Shown: positions 1 through 5,813 of the stretch, in pieces | How positions within the stretch are numbered: position 1 is the first letter of the stretch | Layout of the letters: each line of letters starts with the position of its first letter | From: Pseudonocardia sp. | Lineage (GTDB): Bacteria > Actinomycetota > Actinomycetes > Mycobacteriales > Pseudonocardiaceae | Assembly: GCA_029266775.1 (NCBI GenBank) | Contig: JAQSWF010000006.1 | Location: 1-36,401 of the forward strand | DNA length: 36,401 nt | Direction of reading: 5' to 3' | Made by a program: the position numbers and the translations under genes | The notes under the pieces: model-generated | What the model was told of the DNA's origin: nothing | The model's database searches: none | The model's input: only the letters and a program-made list of their open reading frames with translations

Positions 1-339
1 CCCGCCGAAGGTCTTGAACAGCGCGGACTTGCCTTCCATGACGGGCAGCGCGGCACGCGGACCGACGTCGCCGAGGCCGAGCACCGCGGTGCCGTCGCTG
101 ACCACCGCGACCAGCCGCTCCGCCCACGTGTAGCGGGCGGCCAGCGCGGGGTCGGCGGCGATCGCCCGGCTCATGTAAGCGACACCCGGGGTGTAGGAGA
201 TGGCGAGGTCGCGGTCGTCGCGCAGGGGCGTGGTCAGGCCGGTGGCGAGCTTGCCGCCCCGGTGGGCGGCCATGATCTCGTCAGCGCCGGGCCCGGTGTC
301 GGGCAGGCCGGTGTCCGGCAGGGTGGCATCGATGGTCAT
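1..339 (-). CDS. NAD(P)-dependent malic enzyme, N-terminal part (cut by window edge)
   Basis: The 113 codons present encode the N-terminal domain of a bacterial malic enzyme, which oxidatively decarboxylates malate to pyruvate. Recognisable family stretches are LAISYTPGVA near residue 40 (the tyrosine of this stretch is the catalytic acid in the family), VVSDGTAVLGLGDVGP, and AALPVMEGKSALFKTFGG, where the lysine of the VMEGK stretch is also catalytic. The C-terminal NAD-binding domain lies outside the window. The ATG at 339 is preceded by GAGGAAG about 9 nt upstream, which supports this start. The protein begins with a short acidic extension before the conserved core. Nothing in the sequence distinguishes NAD from NADP use. 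The gene is co-directional with sodX, whose stop lies 173 nt upstream; no gene is visible in that gap. Confidence 0.9.
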   Translation of the reverse strand, partial: MTIDATLPDTGLPDTGPGADEIMAAHRGGKLATGLTTPLRDDRDLAISYTPGVAYMSRAIAADPALAARYTWAERLVAVVSDGTAVLGLGDVGPRAALPVMEGKSALFKTFGG

Positions 340-512
340 GACGCGTCGCTTCCTCGGATGCGCAGGTGGGGGCGGGCGCAGCGCGCCTGCTCGCCGTGCA
401 CCGGAGGCTCGCGGGTGTCGGCCGGTCGCGGTGCCGGACGGCCCCTCCTAGAGGGCACGCCGGATGTGGCGAGTCCGACCGGAGGCAGGGCTGTCGGGTA
501 CTGAGGCGGACT

Positions 513-830
513 CTACCGGGTCGGGGTGCCCGTCCGGGGCAGGCGTCGCGGTCGTGGCCACAGCCGGAGGCCGACCACGGCGAGGACCTGTGCGGGTCCG
601 AGATCGCGGGAGTCGGTGGAGCCGAAGGGGTTGTCGCCCTCCACCCACCAGCAACCGTCGGCCGGTCGGACGGCGCGCTTGACGGAGAGCTGGCCCGGCC
701 GCGCGGCCCAGCGCACGAGCACCACGTCGCCAGGCCGGACGGGCGCACCGAAGTTCGCGAGCACGACGTCGCTGTCGCGCAGCACCGGCGACATGGACGG
801 GCCGCGCACCGCGACCCTGCGCCAACGCAC
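513..830 (-). CDS. sodX: Nickel superoxide dismutase maturation protease (S26 signal-peptidase-like)
   Basis: This 105-residue protein has the two S26 peptidase boxes: GPSMSP with nucleophile Ser12, and SVKRAV with general base Lys51, followed by the WWVEGDNP box. Family knowledge: SodX-type proteases remove the N-terminal leader of Ni-SOD so that the free amino group of His1 can bind nickel. The next gene, divergent, is sodN, which supports this assignment over a general signal peptidase. There is no N-terminal membrane segment, unlike secretory signal peptidases. The GTG at 830 was chosen because GGAGG lies 8 nt upstream, although the frame stays open far beyond it. In Streptomyces the two genes are also adjacent; here they diverge from a 93-bp shared promoter region. 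Confidence 0.85.
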   Translation of the reverse strand: MRWRRVAVRGPSMSPVLRDSDVVLANFGAPVRPGDVVLVRWAARPGQLSVKRAVRPADGCWWVEGDNPFGSTDSRDLGPAQVLAVVGLRLWPRPRRLPRTGTPTR

Positions 831-923
831 CCGCGTTCCCTCCGTGTTCGGACCCCGTGCCCCGGGTACGGGAAGAGTACTGTCAGCACAACCCAGGACG
901 ATCATCGAGACGAGGGAGCACCC

Positions 924-1340
924 ATGCGGCTGCTGTCGTACATCCTGCGTCCGCGCCTGGAGGCCACCGCACACTGCGACCTCCCCTGCGGCGTGTACGA
1001 CCCGGCTCAGGCCCGCATCGAGGCGGAGTCGGTGAAGGCCATCCAGGAGAAGTACCAGGGCAACGACGACCCGGCGTTTCGCGCCCGCGCTCTCGACATC
1101 AAGGAGCAGCGCGCGGACCTGGTCAAGCACCACCTCTGGGTGCTGTGGACGGACTACTTCAAGCCGCCGCACTTCGAGAAGTACCCGGAGCTGCACGAGC
1201 TGTTCAACAAGGCCACAAAGAAGGCGGGCGGCGGCCCGGGCGGCGTCAAGTCGTCGACGGACCCCGCCACCGGTCAGGAGCTCCTCGACCTGATCGCGCA
1301 GATCGACAAGGTCTTCTGGGAGACGAAGGCCGCGGCCTGA
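924..1340 (+). CDS. sodN: Nickel superoxide dismutase precursor
   Basis: The 138-residue product is a Ni-SOD, which dismutates superoxide to oxygen and hydrogen peroxide. Residues 17 to 25 form the nickel hook HCDLPCGVY; mature His1, Cys2 and Cys6 correspond to His17, Cys18 and Cys22. A 16-residue leader precedes the hook and must be removed for activity, which fits the divergent sodX. The rest matches the family four-helix bundle (IEAESVKAIQEKYQGNDDP, LVKHHLWVLWTDYFKPPHF, IAQIDKVFWETK). The ATG at 924 has GAGGGAG 6 nt upstream. A strong hairpin follows the stop. In Streptomyces sodN is induced by nickel through Nur; I did not identify a Nur site here. Confidence 0.95.
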   Translation: MRLLSYILRPRLEATAHCDLPCGVYDPAQARIEAESVKAIQEKYQGNDDPAFRARALDIKEQRADLVKHHLWVLWTDYFKPPHFEKYPELHELFNKATKKAGGGPGGVKSSTDPATGQELLDLIAQIDKVFWETKAAA

Positions 1341-1355
1341 CGGTTCCGGCTCGCC

Positions 1356-1392
1356 ACGCGGCGCCGATCCCCGATGCGGGTCGGCGCCGCGT
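1356..1392 (+). terminator. Factor-independent terminator of sodN
   Basis: Positions 1356-1367 and 1381-1392 are a perfect 12-bp inverted repeat with a 13-nt loop, 16 nt after the sodN stop. There is no T-tract, which is usual for actinobacterial terminators. The stem is GC-rich and very stable. Confidence 0.75.
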
Positions 1393-1483
1393 CGCCGTTC
1401 ACGGCGTCGGCATGGTCTCCGGCCACCAACTCGCGGGTGACGGCGATCTGCTCGCAGAATCGGGTCACCGCGCGCGGCATGGC

Positions 1484-1578
1484 GCGCGCAACTCCTCAGC
1501 CCGCGCGCAACGCCTGAACTCGCGCGCAACGCGTTACCCGTGGGCGGCCACCAATCCCGTGGGCGGCCGCAATACGGC
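1484..1578. repeat. Degenerate tandem array with 19-bp period (five units)
   Basis: GCGCGCAAC starts at 1484, 1503 and 1522, exactly 19 bp apart. The second unit reads GCGCGCAACGCCTGAACTC. The phase continues as TGGGCGGCC at 1541 and 1560, again 19 bp apart. The array fills the gap between the sodN terminator and the stop of the next minus-strand gene. It has no coding potential that I trust. The related array at 2117-2192 reads in the opposite direction. The units are too short and adjoin without spacers, so this is not a CRISPR. Confidence 0.7.
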
Positions 1579-1585
1579 GCGTCCT

Positions 1586-2068
1586 TCAGCGCGCTCCCAG
1601 CTGCGCGACCAGCGTGACGTGGTCCCAGAGCGTGCGCGACGCGGCCATCAGCGAGCGGGTGCGATGGGCGTTGACGCGGGAGTGCGTGAAGGTGGTGATG
1701 GAGATCGCGACGACCTCGGCGCGACGATGGGTCGGCGCGGCGCCGGGCAGGAGCCACGGCAGCTCCCGGTCGTGGGTGAAGCGGACGATCGACTCCTCGA
1801 CGACCCGAAATTTGTCCACCGTCCGCGACACGCGCCGGAAGGCCAGGTCGTCGGGCAGGTGCGGGAGGACGTCGTCGGCGAGGTACCGACGCAGGTCCCC
1901 GGCCTTCTCGGTGCCGGTGCCGACGGGGGTGTTCACCAGGCTGCAGTCCTCACGGGCGACCTCGAGCGCGGCGCTGACGTCGCGGCGCACGTAGACCGCC
2001 TCGTGGAAGGCGTCGCGAAGGCGCTCGATCTCCCACATCAGCTGCTGGATCGCGACGGTCACGGCCAC
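1586..2068 (-). CDS. Conserved-looking hypothetical protein
   Basis: I do not recognise the family. The approximately 160-residue product is soluble and helix-rich: an N-terminal segment QQLMWEIERLRDAFHEAVY, a central LRRYLADDVLPHLPDDLAFR, and a basic C-terminus ending in LVAQLGAR. Start choice is uncertain. The frame stays open upstream through a GC-rich repeat array and antisense to the phosphatase gene, so I placed the start at GTG 2068 (GTG 2062 and ATG 2167 are alternatives); none has a clear Shine-Dalgarno. Third-position GC bias and a protein-like composition favour this strand. The gene is divergent from the phosphatase gene at 2240 and bracketed on both sides by 19-bp-period arrays in inverted orientation. 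Confidence 0.55.
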   Translation of the reverse strand: MAVTVAIQQLMWEIERLRDAFHEAVYVRRDVSAALEVAREDCSLVNTPVGTGTEKAGDLRRYLADDVLPHLPDDLAFRRVSRTVDKFRVVEESIVRFTHDRELPWLLPGAAPTHRRAEVVAISITTFTHSRVNAHRTRSLMAASRTLWDHVTLVAQLGAR

Positions 2069-2116
2069 GATCGTGTCAGGGGACGAGCCGGTCCGCCGGG
2101 CTCCCGAGTCGAGGCC

Positions 2117-2192
2117 TTGCGCGCGGATTGCGGCGTCGCGCGCGGGTGGGGGCGTTGCGCGGGCCATGGCGCGCGCGGCGGTCGCTCTCCGC
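2117..2192. repeat. Degenerate tandem array with 19-bp period (three to four units)
   Basis: Units begin at 2117 (TTGCGCGCGGATTGCGGCG), 2136 (TCGCGCGCGGGTGGGGGCG) and 2155 (TTGCGCGGGCCATGGCGCG), with decay after 2173. Each is 19 bp. The core TTGCGCGCG is the reverse complement of the core at 1484-1530, so the two arrays face each other across the hypothetical gene. Confidence 0.65.
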
Positions 2193-2226
2193 GCGCAGGT
2201 TCGCAGAGGGTGGCGCCCGAAGCCGC

Positions 2227-2232
2227 TAGGGT
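2227..2232 (+). promoter_or_regulatory. -10 hexamer TAGGGT of a probable leaderless promoter
   Basis: TAGGGT ends 7 nt before the GTG at 2240. A transcript starting at the normal distance would begin at or next to the start codon. No Shine-Dalgarno is present, which agrees with leaderless translation. Confidence 0.5.
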
Positions 2233-2239
2233 CCGGCCG

Positions 2240-2857
2240 GTGACCGACCTCCACCACGCCCCGGACGCTCCGGGCCGGGTCCTGCTGCTGCGTCACGGCG
2301 AGACCGAGTGGTCGGCAAGCGGTCGGCACACCGGCCGCACGGACATCCCCCTCACCGAGCGCGGCCGGGAACGGGCCCGGGAATCCGGCGAACTCGGCGC
2401 CAAGCTGCTGGGCGGCAGGCCCCCGGCGCTGGTACTGGCCAGCCCTCGGGTGCGCGCCCGCACGACCGCGGAGCTGGCCGGGCTGCACGTCGACCGGGTG
2501 GACGACCGGCTCGCGGAGTGGGACTACGGCGACTACGAGGGGCTGACGACCCCGCAGATCCGCGAGACCGCGCCGGGCTGGACGGTCTGGACGCAGCCCG
2601 TCCCAGGCGGCGAGACGCCCGCACAGGTGCAGGCCCGCGCCGACGCACTGCTCGCCGACGTGACGGCCGTGCTGCCGCGGGGCGACGTCGTGCTGGTCGG
2701 GCACGCCCACTTCTCGCGCGTGCTCACGGCGCGGTGGATCGCACTGCCTGCCACCGAGGGCGTCCGATTCGCGATGGACCCGGCCGCGTGGACGGTGCTG
2801 GGCCACGAGCGCGGGGTGCCGCGCTGCACCCACGTGAACCTCTCCGTCCTGTGGTGA
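2240..2857 (+). CDS. Histidine phosphatase family protein (phosphoglycerate-mutase-like)
   Basis: The 205-residue product has the RHG signature LLLRHGETEWSASGRHTGRTDIPLT; the histidine of RHGE is the phospho-acceptor in this superfamily. The second arginine is in SPRVRARTTAEL, the acid is in the region LAEWDYGDYEG, and the second histidine is in VVLVGHAHFSRVL. These are all the catalytic-pocket elements of an active branch-2-type phosphatase of the PhoE/GpmB sort. Substrate cannot be inferred. The GTG at 2240 is preceded by a TAGGGT hexamer but no ribosome site. The stop overlaps the GTG of the following GNAT gene by 4 nt (GTGA), so the two were probably translated together. Confidence 0.85.
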   Translation: MTDLHHAPDAPGRVLLLRHGETEWSASGRHTGRTDIPLTERGRERARESGELGAKLLGGRPPALVLASPRVRARTTAELAGLHVDRVDDRLAEWDYGDYEGLTTPQIRETAPGWTVWTQPVPGGETPAQVQARADALLADVTAVLPRGDVVLVGHAHFSRVLTARWIALPATEGVRFAMDPAAWTVLGHERGVPRCTHVNLSVLW

Positions 2858-3350
2858 CAGAAACGATCCGGGAGGTCGAGGAGCGCGACGTCGACGCCGT
2901 CGTCACGCTGGTGCACGAGCTGGCCACCTACGAGCGAGCGCCGGAGCACTGCACCTGACGACGCAGCAGCTCCGGACGGCGCTCTTCGGGTCGGTGGTGC
3001 CCGGCGCCGGGCCCGCCCTGCTCGGACACGTGGCGATGGTCGACCGCACGGTGGTCGGCTGCGCACTGTGGTTCCTCAACTTCTCGAGCTGGCGCGGCGT
3101 GCACGGCATCTACCTCGAGGACCTCTACGTCCAGCCGGCGCACCGCGGCCGCGGTCTCGGCCGCACGCTGCTGGCCCGCCTGGCCGCGGTGTGCGCCGAG
3201 CGCGGCCTCGCCCGGCTCGAGTGGGCGGTCCTCGACTGGAACGCGCCCTCGATCGCCTTCTACCGCTCGGTCGGAGCGGTGGCGCTCGACGAGTGGACGA
3301 CGTTCCGGCTGGACGGTGAGGCGCTGGCGGCGCTGGCCCACGGCACGTGA
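2854..3350 (+). pseudogene. GNAT N-acetyltransferase interrupted by a one-base frameshift
   Basis: From GTG 2854 the frame reads a typical polyamine/diamine acetyltransferase N-terminus (IREVEERDVDAVVTLVHELATYERAPEHC) and then hits TGA at 2956-2958. In the neighbouring frame, starting from C2955, the protein continues without loss of similarity: LTTQQLRTALFG, VDRTVVGCALWFLNF, the acetyl-CoA site VQPAHRGRGLGRTLLARL, and DWNAPSIAFYRSVGAV, ending at 3350. Adding one base at about 2955 would give one continuous domain of about 166 residues. This is either a real pseudogene, a sequencing error in a CC run, or less likely a programmed shift. The downstream frame alone keeps the acetyl-CoA motif but lacks the first strand and helix. 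Confidence 0.8.
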
Positions 3351-3379
3351 CGGACGAGACCCACCGCGGCCGGGCAGGT

Positions 3380-3393
3380 GTCCCCGCGGGGAC
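3380..3393. terminator. Bidirectional hairpin between convergent genes
   Basis: GTCCCCGCGGGGAC is a perfect 14-bp palindrome in the 46-bp gap between the stop of the GNAT gene and the stop of the membrane protein gene. It could terminate both transcripts. Confidence 0.5.
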
Positions 3394-3396
3394 GTA

Positions 3397-3849
3397 CTAC
3401 TCCTCGTCGTCCGGCAGGTCGGCGCCCATCGACCACATCCGGGACCGCTCGTTGATCAGCAGCATGAACGCGGCGAACACCACTGCTCCGGCGACCAGCC
3501 CGATCAGCACCTGACGCGACGGACCGATCAGCGAGTAGACCACCGGCAGCAGCAGGAGCTGGGTGACGATCGCCGGCGTCCGCGCCCACCGCCGCCCGGA
3601 GACCAGTCCGAACGCCACGAAGCCCAGGGTCGTCGCCACGAGGAGGAAGAAGCCGGCCTCCCCGAGCACCGGGCCCACGCCGAGCTGTGCCGAGCCCGCT
3701 CGCATCGCGAGGGCCACCGTGAACACGAGCGCCGCGAGCGCCTGCAACCCGACCAGCACGCCGGCCACGCGCACCGGCGCCGGTGGCGTGGCCCGCGCGT
3801 GCGCGGAGGCGCCGCGATCGTGGCGGGCAGGGCTGTCGTCGCGTGCCAC
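3397..3849 (-). CDS. Small integral membrane protein
   Basis: The 150-residue protein has a hydrophilic N-terminus of about 26 residues and then four predicted membrane segments: VRVAGVLVGLQALAALVFTV, LGEAGFFLLVATTLGFVAFG, TPAIVTQLLLLPVVYSLIG and LIGLVAGAVVFAAFMLLI. The tail ends in an acidic DLPDDEE. Similar four-helix proteins are common beside housekeeping genes of actinobacteria, but I cannot assign a function. The GTG at 3849 was chosen because TATTCT (3857-3862 on this strand) ends 7 nt upstream, a leaderless arrangement. The gene diverges from the lipid kinase. Confidence 0.75.
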   Translation of the reverse strand: MARDDSPARHDRGASAHARATPPAPVRVAGVLVGLQALAALVFTVALAMRAGSAQLGVGPVLGEAGFFLLVATTLGFVAFGLVSGRRWARTPAIVTQLLLLPVVYSLIGPSRQVLIGLVAGAVVFAAFMLLINERSRMWSMGADLPDDEE

Positions 3850-3856
3850 AGTGCCG

Positions 3857-3862
3857 AGAATA
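3857..3862 (-). promoter_or_regulatory. -10 hexamer TATTCT of a probable leaderless promoter
   Basis: Read on the minus strand, TATTCT ends 7 nt before the GTG at 3849 and matches TANNNT. No Shine-Dalgarno lies between. Confidence 0.5.
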
Positions 3863-3933
3863 GGCCGGGCTGGAGGTCCACCTGGAGTTCACCGGCTGGC
3901 TGCGCTGCGGCCATTGACCGCCGGGACAGGCTC

Positions 3934-3939
3934 TAGGCT
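3934..3939 (+). promoter_or_regulatory. -10 hexamer TAGGCT of a probable leaderless promoter
   Basis: TAGGCT ends 6 nt before the GTG at 3946 of the lipid kinase gene. The start codon would then be at or near the first transcribed base. Confidence 0.5.
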
Positions 3940-3945
3940 GCCGAG

Positions 3946-4884
3946 GTGCGCGCGCTGCTGGTGGTGAACCCCAACGCGACGACGACGACCGCGGCCGGCC
4001 GCGACGTCCTCGCGCACGCCCTCGCCAGCGAGCTCAAGCTGGAGGTGCTCCTCACCCGCTACCGCGGCCACGCCGCGGAAGCCACGGCCCAGGCGGTGCG
4101 CGACGGGGTGGAGCTGGTGGTCGCCCACGGCGGCGACGGCACCGTCAACGAGGTCTGCAACGGCATGCTGCAGGGCACCGGCGGGCCGGTGCGCCCGGAT
4201 CCGGCGTCCGGCCCTGCGCTCGCCGTCGTCCCGGGCGGGTCCGCCAACGTCTTCGCCCGCGCGCTCGGCATCCCGCCGGATCCCGTCGAGGCCACCGCCG
4301 GCATCCTCAACGCGTTGACCGCCCGCCGAAGCCGCCTCGTCGGGCTCGGCCGGGCCGACGACCGGTGGTTCACGTTCAACGCCGGCATGGGCTGGGACGC
4401 GGACGTGGTCGCGGAGGTGGAGCAGATGCGGTTCCGCGGGCTGGCAGCCACCCCGCTGCGCTACGCCGCGACCGCACTGCGCCAGTACTACCGGCAGTGG
4501 CGCGACCCGAAGCCCATGACGGTCGCCGTGCCCGGGGTTCTCGAACCGACCGAGGTGCGGGTCACCTTCGTCAGCAACACCTCGACCTGGACTTACCTGG
4601 GGTCACGGTCGGTGCACACCAACCCCGGGGCGTCGTTCACCACGGGACTGGGCCTGTTCGCGCTGCGGAGCCTCGGCATCGCCACCGTCGCGCCGGTGCT
4701 CTGCCAGATCCTCAAGACCGGGGGCGACCCCCGCAGCCGCTACCTCGTCCGGCACGACCATGTCCCGCTCGTCCGGGTGACCTGTGAGACACCGGTGGCG
4801 CTGCAGCTCGACGGGGACCACCTCGGCGAGCGCAGCGACGTCGAGTTCCTGTCCGTGCCCGCCGCGCTGCGCGTCGTCGTCTGA
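3946..4884 (+). CDS. Diacylglycerol/sphingolipid kinase family lipid kinase
   Basis: The 312-residue protein is a DAGK-catalytic-domain kinase that would phosphorylate a lipid alcohol with ATP. The N-terminus LLVVNPNATTTT holds the first nucleotide-binding loop; VVAHGGDGTVNEVCNGML (residues about 57 to 74) is the GGDGT catalytic motif; LAVVPGGSANVFARALGIP is the third ATP-contact loop. The C-terminal half has the beta-sandwich lid (FTFNAGMGWDADVVAEVE, LQLDGDHLGERSDVEFLSVPAALRVVV). Length is normal for the YegS/DgkB group. It sits directly upstream of whiB1, as Rv3218 does in M. tuberculosis, so it is probably its orthologue. The natural lipid substrate is not shown by the sequence. Confidence 0.85.
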   Translation: MRALLVVNPNATTTTAAGRDVLAHALASELKLEVLLTRYRGHAAEATAQAVRDGVELVVAHGGDGTVNEVCNGMLQGTGGPVRPDPASGPALAVVPGGSANVFARALGIPPDPVEATAGILNALTARRSRLVGLGRADDRWFTFNAGMGWDADVVAEVEQMRFRGLAATPLRYAATALRQYYRQWRDPKPMTVAVPGVLEPTEVRVTFVSNTSTWTYLGSRSVHTNPGASFTTGLGLFALRSLGIATVAPVLCQILKTGGDPRSRYLVRHDHVPLVRVTCETPVALQLDGDHLGERSDVEFLSVPAALRVVV

Positions 4885-4885
4885 A

Positions 4886-4917
4886 CACCTCTTCCGCACG
4901 TCGTCGCCTCAGAGGTG
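4886..4917 (+). terminator. Weak hairpin after the lipid kinase gene
   Basis: CACCTCT at 4886-4892 and AGAGGTG at 4911-4917 form a 7-bp stem with an 18-nt loop immediately after the stop codon. It is a plausible but weak terminator. Confidence 0.35.
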
Positions 4918-5193
4918 CTGTTCGTCGCACCACGGGTGAACACGACCTGCGAAACCCCGGAAAAGCCGGTCCGTTCGTCGATTCCGGCGTACCGTCGAGC
5001 TGCACAGGGCTCGCACCTGGGGAAACGATGCTCCAAGGTGGGTACAGCGACAAAGAGCAACAGCGGGGGCACCTTACCCGCATGGTCCTTCGGCAGCGGG
5101 GTAACCGGCGCCGGTGGGCAGGGAGTGGTTCGCCCACTGCCGACTCGCGGGCGTCACCGTATCCGACGGTGCGCAAGCCGGTGGCAGTGGGTG
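4918..5193. other. Long gap upstream of whiB1, no gene recognised
   Basis: No reading frame here has a convincing start or protein composition. There are small hairpins: one pairs TTACCCGC near 5070 with GCGGGGTAA near 5100, with one bulged base, and another pairs GTGGGC with GCCCAC near 5114-5136. These could belong to an untranslated RNA or leader, but I recognise no known riboswitch. The 3' part of the gap holds the CRP-like sites listed next. Confidence 0.4.
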
Positions 5194-5209
5194 GGTGACA
5201 GTGCTCACC
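5194..5209. promoter_or_regulatory. CRP-like operator 1 upstream of whiB1
   Basis: GGTGACAGTGCTCACC is a near-perfect palindrome with the GTGA-N6-TCAC core used by CRP/FNR-family regulators. Its centre is 5201.5, exactly 51 bp upstream of the second site. In M. tuberculosis the cAMP receptor protein Rv3676 binds two sites at the whiB1 promoter. Confidence 0.65.
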
Positions 5210-5213
5210 GAGC

Positions 5214-5225
5214 GGAACCGGTTCC
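5214..5225. promoter_or_regulatory. 12-bp palindrome between the CRP-like sites
   Basis: GGAACCGGTTCC is a perfect palindrome centred between the two CRP-like operators. It may bind a further dimeric regulator. WhiB1 itself does not bind palindromes of this kind, so the partner is unknown. Confidence 0.35.
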
Positions 5226-5244
5226 CTTGAAGAACGTCACCGCT

Positions 5245-5260
5245 CGTGAAACGATTCACA
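5245..5260. promoter_or_regulatory. CRP-like operator 2 upstream of whiB1
   Basis: CGTGAAACGATTCACA has the GTGA-N6-TCAC core with centre 5252.5. If transcription starts about 8 nt after the AACGAT hexamer at 5279-5284, the centre lies near -40, the place of a class II activator site, and the upstream site lies near -91. Confidence 0.65.
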
Positions 5261-5278
5261 AGCGGCGAAAACCGCGTT

Positions 5279-5284
5279 AACGAT
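5279..5284 (+). promoter_or_regulatory. whiB1: Candidate -10 element of whiB1
   Basis: AACGAT within TTAACGAT is the best -10-like hexamer between the second CRP-like site and the whiB1 ribosome site. The first base departs from TANNNT, as may be expected where an activator compensates. Confidence 0.35.
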
Positions 5285-5326
5285 CGGCGCGACCCCGATC
5301 GCGCAGCACTGAGGAGCGTAACCACC

Positions 5327-5578
5327 ATGGATTGGCGTCACCGCGCTATCTGCCGGGACGAGGACCCGGAGCTGTTCTTCCCCGTGGGGACGAGCGGGCC
5401 GGCTCTCCTGCAGATCGCCGAGGCGAAGTCGGTCTGCCGGCGCTGCCCCGTGGTCAGCGAGTGCCTCACCTGGGCGCTCGAGAGCGGGCAGGACGCCGGT
5501 GTGTGGGGTGGCATGAGCGAGGACGAGCGGCGCGCCCTGAAGCGTCGCAGTGCACGCACCCGTGCTCACACCGCCTGA
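5327..5578 (+). CDS. whiB1: Iron-sulfur regulator WhiB1
   Basis: The 83-residue protein is close to M. tuberculosis WhiB1 over its whole length. Four cysteines that hold the 4Fe-4S cluster are Cys9, Cys37, Cys40 and Cys46 (CRRCPVVSEC). The GVWGGMSEDERRALKRR segment is the family turn plus basic DNA-contact tail. Family knowledge: WhiB1 is essential in M. tuberculosis, its cluster reacts with nitric oxide, and it binds the primary sigma factor. The ATG at 5327 has GAGGAG 10 nt upstream; the longer in-frame extension lacks a start with a ribosome site. Neighbours (lipid kinase before, pdtaS after) match the mycobacterial order. Two CRP-like palindromes upstream suggest cAMP control. Confidence 0.95.
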   Translation: MDWRHRAICRDEDPELFFPVGTSGPALLQIAEAKSVCRRCPVVSECLTWALESGQDAGVWGGMSEDERRALKRRSARTRAHTA

Positions 5579-5620
5579 CCACATCACCTTCTACGACCAC
5601 AGACAACCACGACACTCCCC

Positions 5621-5670
5621 CGATCGCGGGCCCGGACGCCGGACACCACCCGGCACCGGGCCCGCGATCG
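5621..5670. terminator. Strong terminator between whiB1 and pdtaS
   Basis: Positions 5621-5635 (CGATCGCGGGCCCGG) and 5656-5670 form a perfect 15-bp inverted repeat with a 20-nt loop, 43 nt after the whiB1 stop. It lies between convergent genes and could act in both directions. The remaining 143 bp to the pdtaS stop hold nothing I can name. Confidence 0.75.
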
Positions 5671-5813
5671 TCGTACCGAGCTCGGCCTGCGCGCGAGCGG
5701 TGCACACCGTCCCGGGGGACCGCCCACCTCGCGGCCGTCGCGCCGGTCGAGGCGTTCCGCGGGCGGCGCACGGGCGCGACCCCGGTGCGGGGCCCGCGGA
5801 CACGCTCGAGAGG

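Noticed and set aside
1484-1578. 19-bp array as a CRISPR or as coding repeat
   Set aside because: Units join directly without spacers, and none of the frames across it continues a protein family.
2068-2833. Continuation of the hypothetical minus-strand gene to 2833 (415 codons)
   Set aside because: It would be antisense to a phosphatase with full catalytic motifs and would cross the 19-bp array.
5060-5150. Cobalamin, c-di-AMP or other known riboswitch before whiB1
   Set aside because: Hairpins are present, but I could not find the conserved core of any riboswitch class I know.
4915-5280. 121-codon plus-strand frame upstream of whiB1
   Set aside because: No ribosome site, composition unlike proteins, and it overlaps the CRP-like operators and the promoter.
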